Shown one piece after another: positions 51,873-61,467 of a stretch of 64,000 nucleotides of DNA. Numbering within the stretch: the stretch's first letter is position 1; each line of letters opens with the position of its first letter. The notes under the pieces were generated by a model, which searched no databases, was not told where the DNA came from, and saw nothing but the letters and a program-made list of their open reading frames with translations. Made by a program: the position numbers and the translations under genes. The stretch comes from Phycisphaeraceae bacterium (GTDB taxonomy: Bacteria; Planctomycetota; Phycisphaerae; Phycisphaerales; Phycisphaeraceae), in contig JANQFR010000025.1 of the NCBI GenBank assembly GCA_028277745.1, positions 1-64,000 on the forward strand, written 5' to 3'.

Positions 51873-52631
51873 TCAGCCCATGCCGCGGAGGTTGTCGAGG
51901 CAGCGTCTGGCGGCGTCCATGGGGGCGAGCGTCGGGTGTCCCTCCTGCTCGACGATGTACCACCGTGTGCCGCCGACGTCGGTCGCGGCGTCGAAGACCT
52001 CGGCCCAGGGGACATCGCCCTCGCCGATGACCGAGTGGCCGTGGCCGTGCTCGCGCGAGTATTCCTTGAGGTGCAGCGTGACCGCGCGGCCGGGGTGGTC
52101 GCGGATCGGGGCGACCGGGTCGGCGCCGCCGTCCATCCCGTTGGCGGTGTCGTACTGCAGGATGAAGGACTCGGGCGTGTTGGCGGCGAGGATGTCCCAC
52201 GGCGAGCGGCCGTCGTCAAAGGGCCTCACGTCGATGTGGTGGGCGTGGAACCCGGTCCGTAGGTCGTGCGGCGCCAGGCGCTCGGCGAGCTGGGCGAACC
52301 ACTGGGCCGTCTCAAGCGTCGACTCGGGCGAGTCCCGCCGTTCCTCGGGGAGGTAGGGCACGATGAGGTACGGGCTGCCCAGCGCCAGGTAGTCTTCGAT
52401 GGTCTGGTCGATCTGGTCATCGTCGAGCAGGTGGACGGGCACGTGGGCGCCGGCGCAGCGTAGGCCGAGATCATGGAGCTGACGCTGGAGCTGGTCGGGC
52501 GCGTGACCGTGCAGCCCGGCGAACTCGACACCGTCGTAGCCCCAGGCGGCGACCTGGTTCAGCACGCCGGGCAGATCATCGGCGGCGTCGTTCTTGACCG
52601 AATAAAGCTGAAGAGCGATGGGGAGCGTCAT
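51873..52631 (-). CDS. sugar phosphate isomerase/epimerase-family TIM barrel
   Basis: A 252-residue barrel protein. The opening (IALQLYSVKNDAADDLPGVL) and the metal-site stretches GYDGVEFAGLHG, HAHHIDV, LQYDTANGMDGG and IVEQEG match the xylose-isomerase-like (AP endonuclease 2) superfamily. The substrate is unknown. It is shorter than the homologue at 23185 and diverged from it. It is followed closely by the 52683 gene in the same direction, but with ~50 bases and a different role, so co-transcription is uncertain. Confidence 0.88.
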   Translation of the reverse strand: MTLPIALQLYSVKNDAADDLPGVLNQVAAWGYDGVEFAGLHGHAPDQLQRQLHDLGLRCAGAHVPVHLLDDDQIDQTIEDYLALGSPYLIVPYLPEERRDSPESTLETAQWFAQLAERLAPHDLRTGFHAHHIDVRPFDDGRSPWDILAANTPESFILQYDTANGMDGGADPVAPIRDHPGRAVTLHLKEYSREHGHGHSVIGEGDVPWAEVFDAATDVGGTRWYIVEQEGHPTLAPMDAARRCLDNLRGMG

Positions 52632-52682
52632 GGCGAAATTTCCGGGGTCCGTTGTGGGACATGGGGGGAGGGGTAAGGCGCG

Positions 52683-53591
52683 TCAGTCCTGAAGGGCGAG
52701 TTCGGGCACGCCGATGTCGAACTGGTTTTTGGCCTCCTCAAGATCGATACGGCCGTTGAACAGGTCGCCCGCGGCGAGCAGGTAGTCGATCGCGCGGGCC
52801 AGCGACCGGGCGTAACGGCTCGACGAGCGGTCGGTCTGGTCGATCGCCTGCTCGACGGCGCCCGGCGGCGGGGTCGAGCCGCGCTGGATGTCGCGCGCCA
52901 GCCGGATCAGCACGTCGTCGCGGCTGTAGAAATGCTTGTCGATCAGGTACCGTTTCACCTTGGCCGGATCCCACTCGGCGGCGAGCCGGGCGTAAAGGTT
53001 GAGAGACTTGGGGAAGGTCTGCAGGCCGCCGAAGAAGGCGTTGAGCCAGTCGTCGATGTGCTGCTTGTCGGGGTTGAGCGTGTGCATGGCGATCAGGGCC
53101 CGGCGGAGCATGACACGGTAGGCCATCTCGACGCTCGCCTCGCCCTCATCGTCGAAAGCGCGGAGCACGCGGCGGCTGAGACCCGGCGGGTCGTCGTCGC
53201 GCCCGCTGTCGTAGACCTCTTTGAACACAAAGATGTCCTGCATGATCTTGGACTCGTTGGCGTCGCCGTGGGCGTCATCGTCGCCGTCCCAGCAGCGGGT
53301 GATGGGCTTGGTGTGTCGGTCGGCGGAGCGGTGGGTGAGGGCGCCGAGCACGAACGCGAGCTTGGACGCCGCCAGCGGGTCGCGTTCGGCGTCGGGGCGG
53401 TCGAACTGCTCGCGGAGCTGGACGATCATCTCGGCGCTCCAGTAATCGGCCGACCGGGTGACCGCCCCCATGTGGGCGTCGTCCCGCCGTTGGTCCATGA
53501 TCTGCTTGAACGTGGGGTCGATGGCGGCGTGGCAGCCGGCGAGGCGGAACGTGTCGTCGCAGATACCGAGGTGGGCGATGTGGTCAGACAT
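52683..53591 (-). CDS. hypothetical helical protein, possibly phospholipase C-like
   Basis: A 302-residue helical protein. The segment LAFVLGALTHRSADRHTKPI (near residues 80-99) recalls the His/Asp pattern of zinc-dependent phospholipase C/P1 nuclease folds, and other His and Asp residues (MSDHIAHLGI at the start, DDDAHGDANES) could complete a metal site. I cannot confirm the fold. There is no signal peptide. ATG 53591 was chosen over TTG 53600. It sits in a minus-strand run with DinB and esterase genes, without clear functional tie. Confidence 0.6.
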   Translation of the reverse strand: MSDHIAHLGICDDTFRLAGCHAAIDPTFKQIMDQRRDDAHMGAVTRSADYWSAEMIVQLREQFDRPDAERDPLAASKLAFVLGALTHRSADRHTKPITRCWDGDDDAHGDANESKIMQDIFVFKEVYDSGRDDDPPGLSRRVLRAFDDEGEASVEMAYRVMLRRALIAMHTLNPDKQHIDDWLNAFFGGLQTFPKSLNLYARLAAEWDPAKVKRYLIDKHFYSRDDVLIRLARDIQRGSTPPPGAVEQAIDQTDRSSSRYARSLARAIDYLLAAGDLFNGRIDLEEAKNQFDIGVPELALQD

Positions 53592-53614
53592 AGGGGGCAA
53601 GGTCCTTTCCCGGT

Positions 53615-54127
53615 TCAGGGGTGGCCGTCGGGGTGTCGGCTCATGGTAATCAACTGACAGTCGGGCAGCGGCTCAACGCCGAGGCGTTTAAGCATATGGA
53701 CGCATTGGGCGGTGGTGTACTGGGCGTGCGTGCAAACATGCAACAACACGTCGGCCACGGGGGTGGCGTGGGTCCGGCCGGTGAGGGTGGAGCGTTTGTG
53801 GATCGTCGTCGTCAGCCGGGCGTCGGTGAGGTCGTCGAGGTATCGGCTCCACCGCCGGTCGAGCGCCGCCCAGGCGATGACAAGCTGTTCGAACGATTCG
53901 AAGCTGTCGGCGTCCGCCAGCGGCGCGTCGGCCCGGCCGCGCAGGGCCTCGAGCCAGACCAGCTCCGCGGCGTACAGGTGAACGAGGGTGGCCCAGACGC
54001 TGCCCATCCCGATCTCGAACGCCCGGCGCAGCTGAGACTCGGCCAGCGGGGCCGCGGCATCCCTCAGCCGGGCGTTGCTCCACATCCGGTGCTCGTGCAG
54101 CCGATGGATGCATTGCGCAGCGTTCAT
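53615..54127 (-). CDS. DinB-family protein
   Basis: A 170-residue DinB-like four-helix protein. His at WATLVHLYAAELVW (helix 2) and the HVCTHAQYTTAQCVHML motif (near residues 130-146) form the metal-binding triad of the family. It is distinct from the copy at 11040 and not linked to an ArsR or SRPBCC gene. Ten bases separate its start from the esterase stop, so they are likely co-transcribed. Function unknown; thiol-dependent chemistry is typical for some members. Confidence 0.85.
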   Translation of the reverse strand: MNAAQCIHRLHEHRMWSNARLRDAAAPLAESQLRRAFEIGMGSVWATLVHLYAAELVWLEALRGRADAPLADADSFESFEQLVIAWAALDRRWSRYLDDLTDARLTTTIHKRSTLTGRTHATPVADVLLHVCTHAQYTTAQCVHMLKRLGVEPLPDCQLITMSRHPDGHP

Positions 54128-54136
54128 CGCCCGCGA

Positions 54137-54949
54137 TCATAGCCGATCGTCTGCGGGGCGCCGCTCCAGCGGGAGCCAGTCGAGCACGCGTTGGATGGTC
54201 AGGTCCCAGTAGTCCCAGGTGTGTTCGTAGCCGGGGTCTTCTTCGTAGACCAGGTCGAGCCCGAGCCGACGGGCGTGCTCGTGAAAGCGGCGGTTGTGGT
54301 CGATGAGGAAATCCCCGCTGCCGCAACATTGGTAGAGGCTCGGCCGGGGCCGATCGCTCACGGCCAGCTGCTGGGCCAGCGCCATCGTGTCGTGGATGGA
54401 CCCGGTGAGCTGGTCGAGCGGGCCGAAAACATGGGTCAGCTCGCGATGCCAGTCGTCGTCCTGGCTGGCTTGCTCCAGGCGGTAGATCATGTCGAGCGCT
54501 CCGGACAGCGAGGCGGCGGCTGCGAAAGACTCGGGCTTGGTCAGCGCCAGCTTGAAGGCGCCGTACCCGCCCATCGACAGGCCCGCGACAAACGTGTCTT
54601 CACGCCGATGCGACAGCGGGAAGAACCCTCGACACACCTCGGGCAGCTCTTCGCTGATGAATGTCCAGTACTTCAACCCGCAGGCCATGTCGGCGTACCA
54701 GCTCCGGCCGACGTTGGGCATGATCACCGCCAGGCCCAGCGGCGCAGCGTAACGCTCGATGGAGGTCCGCCGTTGCCAGATGGTGTGGTCGTCCGACAGG
54801 CCGTGGAGCAGGTACAGCACGGGGCAGGCGTTGGCCGCCGCGGCGCCGTCCATGCCGATCTGCCGCGTGGTTTCTTGGGGGAGGATCACGTTCATCGACG
54901 TGGACAGACCGAGCGTGTCGGAAAAGAAGTCGCATTGGATAAAAGCCAT
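54137..54949 (-). CDS. esterase D/EstA-type alpha/beta hydrolase
   Basis: A 270-residue esterase. The oxyanion region is [20 protein letters not shown], the nucleophile elbow [11 protein letters not shown] (Ser), and the later [10 protein letters not shown] carries the His. An Asp is expected between them. The family includes S-formylglutathione hydrolase and tributyrin esterases; no linked formaldehyde pathway is present. The ATG at 54949 has AGGAG five bases upstream, while the longer frame to 55042 lacks one. It shares a ~120-base divergent region with recX. Confidence 0.88.
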   Translation of the reverse strand: MAFIQCDFFSDTLGLSTSMNVILPQETTRQIGMDGAAAANACPVLYLLHGLSDDHTIWQRRTSIERYAAPLGLAVIMPNVGRSWYADMACGLKYWTFISEELPEVCRGFFPLSHRREDTFVAGLSMGGYGAFKLALTKPESFAAAASLSGALDMIYRLEQASQDDDWHRELTHVFGPLDQLTGSIHDTMALAQQLAVSDRPRPSLYQCCGSGDFLIDHNRRFHEHARRLGLDLVYEEDPGYEHTWDYWDLTIQRVLDWLPLERRPADDRL

Positions 54950-55068
54950 GGGCTCTCCTGGAGCGGGGGCAGGGAGAAGGGATTGCCGCGGGGCGGCGGT
55001 GTCGATGGACAGGCCGTGCTCGGGCCTTTCCAGCCCAACCATCGCATCGGCTCGCTTACCATAACCCC

Positions 55069-55716
55069 ATGGCCGCCATCACCGCCATCACCCCCACGTC
55101 CCGCGACCCGAACCGGGCGTCCATCCGCGTTGGGGGCAAGCACATCGCCACCCTCGCGTTCAAGCTCATCGACGACCTGGGGCTCGCGGTCGGCCAGCCG
55201 TGGGACGAGGCCCTGGCCGACCGGGTCCGCTCCGCCGTCGCCTACGACAAGGCGTTCCGCGACGCGTCCCGCCGCCTGGCCCGGCGGGCGATGTCCGCCA
55301 AACAGCTGAGCGACAAGCTCCGCGAGCTCGGCCACGACCCGGCGACCCGGCAACGCGTGCTCGACCGCCTCGACGAACTCGGGCTGATCGACGACCGTGC
55401 CTTCGGCCAGGCCCTGATCCGCGACACCCTCGGCCGCAAGCCCGCCGGGCCGATGCTGCTGCGGCAGAAGCTCATGCAAAAAGGGATCGACTCGGGCCTG
55501 ATCGATGAACTGGTCCACCAGGCGACCCAGGACGACGACCAGCAGGAGCAGGACGCCATTGCGTTCGCCCGACGCAAACTCGGCTCGATGCAACGCCTCG
55601 AGCCCGCCGTGCGCAAACGCCGCCTCTACGGCCAACTCGCCCGGCGCGGCTTCACGCCCGACACCATCAACGCGGCGTTCAACACGCTGGGCGACGAACT
55701 GCTGGGCGACGCGTGA
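55069..55716 (+). CDS. recX: regulatory protein RecX
   Basis: A 215-residue RecX-like protein. Three helical repeats are visible: [20 protein letters not shown], then [20 protein letters not shown], and [20 protein letters not shown] with INAAF. RecX caps RecA filaments and inhibits recombination. It is longer than the E. coli protein because of an N-terminal ~60-residue beta-containing segment ([20 protein letters not shown]). recA is not nearby. It ends nine bases before a long palindrome. Confidence 0.9.
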   Translation: MAAITAITPTSRDPNRASIRVGGKHIATLAFKLIDDLGLAVGQPWDEALADRVRSAVAYDKAFRDASRRLARRAMSAKQLSDKLRELGHDPATRQRVLDRLDELGLIDDRAFGQALIRDTLGRKPAGPMLLRQKLMQKGIDSGLIDELVHQATQDDDQQEQDAIAFARRKLGSMQRLEPAVRKRRLYGQLARRGFTPDTINAAFNTLGDELLGDA

Positions 55717-55724
55717 CGCCATGT

Positions 55725-55799
55725 CCCGTTAGCCCCGGGCTCTGCTCGGGGTGGATGGGCTGTCACGTATTTCCCCGGGCGGAGCCCGGGGCTAACGGG
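55725..55799. terminator. palindrome with TTAGCCCCGGGC arms, between convergent genes
   Basis: Eighteen-base arms (CCCGTTAGCCCCGGGCTC at 55725-55742, its complement at 55782-55799), inner complementary segments shorten the loop. It lies between recX and the DUF389 gene, 8 and 10 bases from their stops. A related half-site (CTTAGCCCCGGGC) is at 59410-59422. Confidence 0.72.
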
Positions 55800-55809
55800 G
55801 CGGCCCCCT

Positions 55810-57747
55810 TCAATCCGCCGTCCCGGTCACCACCAGCCGCGCGGCGACGTTCACCCGGCACGGCCGCTGGTAGTGCTGCTCCAACAGCTTCGCCAACTGC
55901 TCGGCGAGCGCCGCGGTCGGCGGCGACGGCGCGGCGACGACGACGTCAAAACGCATATAGCCGTCTTCATCCGGCAGACGATCGACTTGCATAAACGAGA
56001 CGCCGGGGTGCGCCTCCGCCCGGGCCTCGACAAGCTCGACCAACGCAGACGGCACATCCTTGACGGGCAGTTGACGATAGAGGATGTAGCCCAGCGGGAC
56101 ACAGAGGATCGCGGTGATGACGATCAGCGCCATCGAAGTGCGGTGCATCCATCGGTGCTCACGCCCGTGATGATCGTGGCTGACGTGCATCCCCACGACC
56201 GCGAGGGAGGCGGCGGCGCCGATGACGATGGCGATGATGTTGGTCACAAACAGCAGCAGGGCGCCGGCGCACAGGACGTAGCGTTGCCCGGCGAAGGCGA
56301 TGCCCGCGGTGGCGATCGGCGGCACCAGCGCCGCGGCGATCGCCACGCCCGGCAGCGCGGCGCTGAGGTTCGGCCGTGCTGATGCGTACGCCGCCGCCAC
56401 GCCCCCCACCAGCGCCACCGCCAGGTCCAGCACGTTCGGGCTGCCCCGCGACTGCATCTCCGGCGTCAGCTCCAACCCCGGATGAAGCCATCCCACCGCC
56501 GCGCCGATCACGAACGCCAGGCAGAACCCCCCCACCACCGCCTTCGCCGCCGTCCGCATCAGCACCCGGTTGCCCTGCACCAGCGCCAGCCCCGCGCCCA
56601 CCAGCGGCGTCATGAGCGGCGCCACCAGCATCGCCCCGATCACCACCGCCGCCGAATTGCGGATCAGCCCCAACGCCGCCAGCGACGTTGACAGGCAGAT
56701 CAGCGAGATAAAGTCGAAGTCCCACCGGCTGCTGCCCTGGACCCGCTCAACCAGGGAGACCCGGTCGGCCCGGTCGAGCTGGGGCACGGCCGCCTCGACC
56801 ACCCGCCGCGTCAGCCGGCCCAGCCGCGTCGACCAGGGCAGGCCCCGCCGCATCACCCCGATGGTCAGCGGCTCACGCGGCGGCTCGCCCGTCTCGCCGG
56901 GGCCGAGCATCTTCTCCGGCACCGCCGCGAATAGCATCCAACGCATGAAAAACTGGTTCGACGCCCCCACCAGCACCAGGTCGTACCGACCCTGCTCCAC
57001 CATCCGCGTCAGCCCCGCCTTGAACGAATCGTCCACCGTCGCGATCGGCCGCACCCGCTCATCGTGGTGCCCCAGCGCCCGGCGCACGTGCCGCTCGATG
57101 ATCTGCTGCCCCACCGCCTTGGCGTCCCCGCCGACCCGCGGCTCAACAAACAACGCATCGACCTGCCCGTCGCTCTCTTCCGCCAGGTCGTGGGCCCACA
57201 GCAGCGCGGTCGACGCGTGAGGCCCGCCCGAGGTGGGCGCCAGGATCCGCCGGCACTTCTCGCCGTCGCACTTGCCCAGCCGCAGCAACAACGTGTCGCA
57301 ACGCGCCGTCTTGAACAGCCGCCGCTCCATGGCGTGCTCCCACGCCTCGCCGGTGAGCCGGGACTGGTGCGCCACGATCAGCAGCTCGCACTGGGCGTCC
57401 AGCTCCGCCAGGACGGCGTGGGCCGCGTCGCGGGAGGTCAGCTTTTTCACCACAAACGACGGGCAGGGGCGGGCTGGCCGGCTCTCGCCCCGCGCGCGGT
57501 CACGCTCGAAGTGCCACAGGATGGCCCGGTGCACCGCCCGGCTGACATGGTCCACCACCGGGCAGTCTTCGTTGAACCCGCTGACCAGCGTCATCTGCTC
57601 AACGCGGGGCTTGCCGTCGGGCTGGGCGTCCCCGTCGGCGGGGTGGAGCACCAGCACGTCGGTCTCCCGGGCCCGGGCGAAGTGCCACGCCCAGTTGACC
57701 AGCGCAGCCGCCTCGTCCTCCCCGACGATGACCACGACGATCGCCAT
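55810..57747 (-). CDS. DUF389 membrane protein with N-terminal universal-stress-like domains
   Basis: A 645-residue protein. The N-terminal ~300 residues are two UspA-like alpha/beta domains (LVNWAWHFARARETDVLVLH; then ILAPTSGGPHASTALLWAHD and YDLVLVGASNQFF). Residues ~335-560 form the DUF389 membrane core with repeated helices (LIRNSAAVVIGAMLVAPLMT PLVGAGLALVQGN; AAALVPPIATAGIAFAG). A soluble C-terminus follows. DUF389 proteins are suspected transporters; TIGR00341 covers the core. The fusion to Usp domains suggests regulation by a nucleotide. It is single and convergent with recX. Confidence 0.88.
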   Translation of the reverse strand: MAIVVVIVGEDEAAALVNWAWHFARARETDVLVLHPADGDAQPDGKPRVEQMTLVSGFNEDCPVVDHVSRAVHRAILWHFERDRARGESRPARPCPSFVVKKLTSRDAAHAVLAELDAQCELLIVAHQSRLTGEAWEHAMERRLFKTARCDTLLLRLGKCDGEKCRRILAPTSGGPHASTALLWAHDLAEESDGQVDALFVEPRVGGDAKAVGQQIIERHVRRALGHHDERVRPIATVDDSFKAGLTRMVEQGRYDLVLVGASNQFFMRWMLFAAVPEKMLGPGETGEPPREPLTIGVMRRGLPWSTRLGRLTRRVVEAAVPQLDRADRVSLVERVQGSSRWDFDFISLICLSTSLAALGLIRNSAAVVIGAMLVAPLMTPLVGAGLALVQGNRVLMRTAAKAVVGGFCLAFVIGAAVGWLHPGLELTPEMQSRGSPNVLDLAVALVGGVAAAYASARPNLSAALPGVAIAAALVPPIATAGIAFAGQRYVLCAGALLLFVTNIIAIVIGAAASLAVVGMHVSHDHHGREHRWMHRTSMALIVITAILCVPLGYILYRQLPVKDVPSALVELVEARAEAHPGVSFMQVDRLPDEDGYMRFDVVVAAPSPPTAALAEQLAKLLEQHYQRPCRVNVAARLVVTGTAD

Positions 57748-57821
57748 GCCCGCAAGTGTACCGGACGGCCTGTCTCAACCCTGGGCGCCGGGGGCCGGGC
57801 GGGCGCAGGTCTGCGAGCCGG

Positions 57822-58598
57822 TCAGGGGCCGCGGACGTAGAGCGGGTGGATGGTGTCGCTGGGCATGTCGTCCACCCAGACCTCCTGGAGCTGGGGCATC
57901 TCGCGTTGGAGGGCCGCGGCGCCGGCGTGGGTGACCTGGGTCTGGCGGACATCGAGCGTCTCGAGCTGCTCCATCTCGAGCAGGTGCAGCAGGCCGCGAT
58001 CGGTGACGGCGGTGTCGGGCAGGTCCAGCCAGCGGAGGCGGGTCAGGTCGTTGAGCCGGGCGAGCCCGGCGTCGGTGAGCTGGGTCTGGCCGAGGTTGAG
58101 CCAGCGCAGCTGCTTCATGCCGCGGAGCTGGCCGATCGCCTCGTCATCGAGGCTGGGATTGCCCGCATCCAGGGCCCGAAGCGAGGTGAGTCGGGGGATC
58201 AGCCGCATGGTCCGGGCGTCGAGGCGTGGGGCCTCGGACAGGTCCACGCGCGTCGCCCGCATCGCGTAGCGGCTCATGTCCCCCGGCATGATCCGGGTCA
58301 GCCACCGCGGCACGACCGGCTCCTCGACCAGGACCTGCCCCCCGCTCTCCCGGATCGCGTCGATCGCCGGCTGCTGCTGCCACCACGCCACCGCGATCGT
58401 CAGCGGCACGCCCCCGCCCAGCCACAACGCCAGCCCGACCCAGATCACCGGCCAGCGGCTCTTGAACCCCATCCGCAGCAGCTTCGGCGCGTTCGGCCGG
58501 CGCGTCGCCAGCAGCCCCCAGATCAGCAACAACGACCCGGAGATGAACATCACCGAAAACAGCAGCCAGATCGCAGTAGAGGCGAGCGTGCTCAACAT
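57822..58598 (-). CDS. membrane protein with leucine-rich repeats
   Basis: A 258-residue protein with two N-terminal membrane helices (residues ~8-30 and ~48-68). Then come LRR units of the ribonuclease-inhibitor/GALA-like type: LTSLRALDAGNPSLDDEAIG, then MKQLRWLNLGQTQLTDAGLA, LTRLRWLDLPDTAVTDRGLL and MEQLETLDVRQTQVTHAGAA. Such proteins bind partners; membrane-tethered forms are common in planctomycetes with no known role. It is a single gene divergent from adk. Confidence 0.85.
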   Translation of the reverse strand: MLSTLASTAIWLLFSVMFISGSLLLIWGLLATRRPNAPKLLRMGFKSRWPVIWVGLALWLGGGVPLTIAVAWWQQQPAIDAIRESGGQVLVEEPVVPRWLTRIMPGDMSRYAMRATRVDLSEAPRLDARTMRLIPRLTSLRALDAGNPSLDDEAIGQLRGMKQLRWLNLGQTQLTDAGLARLNDLTRLRWLDLPDTAVTDRGLLHLLEMEQLETLDVRQTQVTHAGAAALQREMPQLQEVWVDDMPSDTIHPLYVRGP

Positions 58599-58765
58599 GA
58601 CGAGGCTCGAGACCTACCAAAATTTACCCGGATCCCGTCGAACGGTAAATCGCGACAAGATTAGCGAATAGATCGGCGTAATCGAACCAAAAAATCTTTT
58701 TATTGCGCCCGAACGGCCCGAATTAGGGTTTTTACTTACCCGTAATCTGCTATAACACCAGCGTT

Positions 58766-59401
58766 ATGCACAAGTACGTCATTATGGGTCCCCAAGGTTC
58801 GGGAAAAGGCACGCAGGCCAAAATGCTCTGCGAAGGCTTCGATCTGGTCCACATCAGCGTGGGGGACATTTTCCGGTGGAACATCCAGTCCCACACCAAA
58901 CTTGCTGCACGGGTCAAGCGGATCGTGGATGAGGGGCTGCTGGTCCCGGACGATATCGTCGAATCCATCGTGGGCGACCGTCTGGCGGATCACGACTGGA
59001 ACTACGGGTTCCTCCTCGACGGGTTCCCCCGCAACGCGGAGCAGGCCGTCTTTTTCCTCGAGTCCTACGACATCGACGCGGTGATCTACATCGATGTCCC
59101 CGACGAGGTGACGATCCAGCGCGCCCTGGCCCGCCGCGTGTGCTCCAACTGCGGCCTCGACTACAACCTGATCTTCCACCGGCCCGAAAGCGAAGGCATC
59201 TGCGATGTCTGCGGCGGCAAGCTCGTCGCCCGGACCGATGACACCGAGGACGGCCTCAAGCAGCGCCTCCACGACTTCCACACCAAGACCAAGCCCACCC
59301 TCGAACTCTTTGAACGCAAGGAGCTGGTCATCCACATCGACGGGACTCGGGACCGCGAGGAGGTCCAGGACGACATCCGCGGCCAATTGAAGCTGGCGTA
59401 A
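58766..59401 (+). CDS. adk: adenylate kinase, zinc-lid form
   Basis: A 211-residue adenylate kinase: AMP + ATP to 2 ADP. P-loop MGPQGSGKGTQAKML (residues 7-21), NMP-binding segment, LLDGFPRNAEQA (83-94) and a lid with a structural zinc ribbon: Cys126-x2-Cys129 and Cys146-x2-Cys149. The zinc form is typical of Gram-positives and many deep lineages. TATAAC at 58751 upstream could be a -10 element with a very short leader; the preceding bases are AT-rich. No sec or rpl genes are adjacent, unlike the usual context. Confidence 0.94.
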   Translation: MHKYVIMGPQGSGKGTQAKMLCEGFDLVHISVGDIFRWNIQSHTKLAARVKRIVDEGLLVPDDIVESIVGDRLADHDWNYGFLLDGFPRNAEQAVFFLESYDIDAVIYIDVPDEVTIQRALARRVCSNCGLDYNLIFHRPESEGICDVCGGKLVARTDDTEDGLKQRLHDFHTKTKPTLELFERKELVIHIDGTRDREEVQDDIRGQLKLA

Positions 59402-59581
59402 AATTCGCCCTTAGCCCCGGGCGCCGTCCGGGGTTATGATCGAGACGGGACGGCCCGCCATCCGTCCCGGGCCGGGCCGGGGGGCTCGCGGCCGCCGCCC
59501 CGAGTTGCCGTATGCCCGCCTCCTGCCCTAAAAAACAAGCCCGACCGGGATGAAAAACCCTGACACAGGGGTTGCACCACC

Positions 59582-61054
59582 ATGCGGCTGAGCACCAAGC
59601 TGGTCATCATCTCCGAGCTTGTGCTCGTCCTGCTCGTGTTTGTGCTGCTGGTCCCCGTCCGCCAGCAGATGCGGCAGCAGGTCATCGAGGACATGCAGAA
59701 CGAGCTCCGCGCCATCGCGGTCACCGCCGCCCTCCAGATCGACGGCGACCTCCACGAGCAGATGGTCGCCGAGATGAACCCCAACGGCGACGCGTTCCAG
59801 GAGCTGCGCAACACCATCGGCCGCGTCATGGTCGCCAACGGGCTGGTCCCCGACAACATCTACACCTTCTACATGGGTGATGACGACGTCCTTCACTTCG
59901 GCGTCATGACCCAGGACCCGTTCCTGGGCGACCCCTACGACCTCAAGCCGCACCAGGCCATGTCCCTCACCTCCGGCGAACCCTACACCTCCGAGCTGTA
60001 CTACGACGACTACGGCCAGTGGATCTCCGCCGTCGCCCCGATCCGCAACCGCGCGGGCGAGGTCGTCGGCCTGATCGAGGTGAACCGCCGCGCCGACGCC
60101 TACTTCGTCCGCTACGACTATGTCATCCTCCTGGTCACCGTGATCGGCCTCGTCGGGCTGGCCATGTCCTCCCTGCTGGGGTACTTCGTGCTCCGCCACC
60201 TGATCATCAAGCCGGTCGACGCCATCCACCAGGGCATGGTCGCCCTCGGCAACGGCGACTTCAACCACACCGTCAACGTCAAGACCCGAGACGAGTTCGA
60301 AGAGCTGGCCCAGACCCTCAACAGCCTCTTCAAGCAGCTCAACGTCGCCCGCTCCATCCAGGCGAACTTCTTCCCCAAGCAGCTGCCCGACCGGCCCGGG
60401 TTCCGCTTCGCCGCCCGCACCGACCCGTGCGACGCCACCGGCGGCGACTACATCGACGCGTTCAACATCGACGACGAGACCATCGCCATCCTCGTCGCCG
60501 ACGTCACCGGCCACGGCCTGGGCCCCTCCCTGCTCATGGCCTCCTGCCGCTCGGCGCTGCACGCCCTGGCCCGCAACGGGCTCGAGCCCGCCGAGCTGGT
60601 GCGCCAGGTCGAGGTCCAGCTCGAGTCCGACCTGACCAACGGCCGCTTCATCACCATGATCTTCGGCCTGCTCAAGCCCGACGGGACCTTCACCTACGCC
60701 AACGCCGGGCACGCCCCCGCCATGGTCGTCAAGCAAGGCAGGGCGGTCCGCCTCGATTCACACCGCCCGCCGCTGGGCGTCTTCATCGACATGGCCGAGC
60801 CTCAGCAGGACACCATCAAACTCGAACCCGGCGACCGCGTCGTCTTCACCTCCGACGGCGTCAACGAAGCGCAGAACGACCGCAACGAACAGTTCGGCCA
60901 GGACCGCATCGAACAGATCATCGTCAACGCGCACGTCGACGCCGTCGGCGTCGTCCGCAACCTCCAGTCCGCGCTCGACCAACACATCGGCGCCGCGCCC
61001 GTTCACGACGACATCACGATGCTTTGCGTCGATCGCATCGCGGTCGCGTCGTAA
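59582..61054 (+). CDS. membrane sensor with HAMP and SpoIIE/RsbU-type PP2C phosphatase
   Basis: A 490-residue signalling protein. Membrane helix 1 at residues ~7-25 and helix 2 at ~180-205 bracket a periplasmic sensor domain (PDNIYTFYMGDDDVLHFGVM). A HAMP linker follows (~206-258) and the phosphatase domain (~265-488) carries GGDY (287-290), ADVTGHGLG (306-314), NAGHAPA and FTSDGVNEA. RsbU-type phosphatases dephosphorylate anti-anti-sigma factors to release sigma factors. No such partner is in the window. GC-rich leader sequence precedes it; it reads away from adk with 180 bases between. Confidence 0.93.
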   Translation: MRLSTKLVIISELVLVLLVFVLLVPVRQQMRQQVIEDMQNELRAIAVTAALQIDGDLHEQMVAEMNPNGDAFQELRNTIGRVMVANGLVPDNIYTFYMGDDDVLHFGVMTQDPFLGDPYDLKPHQAMSLTSGEPYTSELYYDDYGQWISAVAPIRNRAGEVVGLIEVNRRADAYFVRYDYVILLVTVIGLVGLAMSSLLGYFVLRHLIIKPVDAIHQGMVALGNGDFNHTVNVKTRDEFEELAQTLNSLFKQLNVARSIQANFFPKQLPDRPGFRFAARTDPCDATGGDYIDAFNIDDETIAILVADVTGHGLGPSLLMASCRSALHALARNGLEPAELVRQVEVQLESDLTNGRFITMIFGLLKPDGTFTYANAGHAPAMVVKQGRAVRLDSHRPPLGVFIDMAEPQQDTIKLEPGDRVVFTSDGVNEAQNDRNEQFGQDRIEQIIVNAHVDAVGVVRNLQSALDQHIGAAPVHDDITMLCVDRIAVAS

Positions 61055-61467
61055 AACAACACGTCATCGCGTCATCCTTGACCCACCGGCGATCCGCATC
61101 ACGAGCGTTGTTCGCCTTGGTGCATTTTCTTATTCACATCTGCGCGATCACCGATACAATGAATGAGGTATCGACATCTTTTGCGAAAGGGTGGCCATCA
61201 TTATCTATGCCGGGGCGAATGGTTCGCCCCTGAATCCGAGTCCCGAGGGCGTGACGCGATCCGGCGCCGACCCGGCGCAGACATCTCCATAGCCATTATT
61301 CATCCCTACCATCTGTCACACCGCAGCACCCCCGCGTTCATCGGCTGAAAAGCCGAAGCGCGGCCGCTCGGTCCGGCTGCACACGTCTGACGCTCTCCAT
61401 CGGCCTCACTCGACGCCACGCGCGCTTCGGGACGCTGTTTGTTCCTCCTTCCACTAAGGGGCTTGTT
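61055..61467 (+). other. 413-base leader region upstream of a pseudopilin gene
   Basis: No convincing ORF. TTCACA (61133-61138) and TACAAT (61155-61160), 16 bases apart, form a candidate sigma-70 promoter. This would give a ~300-base untranslated leader before the pseudopilin ATG at 61468. A ribosome site is not obvious except AAGGGG (61455-61460), eight bases before the ATG. The leader could contain regulatory structure, but I could not define one. Confidence 0.45.

Noticed and set aside
61163-61348. 61-codon frame in the pseudopilin leader
   Set aside because: It has no ribosome site, its composition is unlike the local genes, and it shows no recognisable feature.
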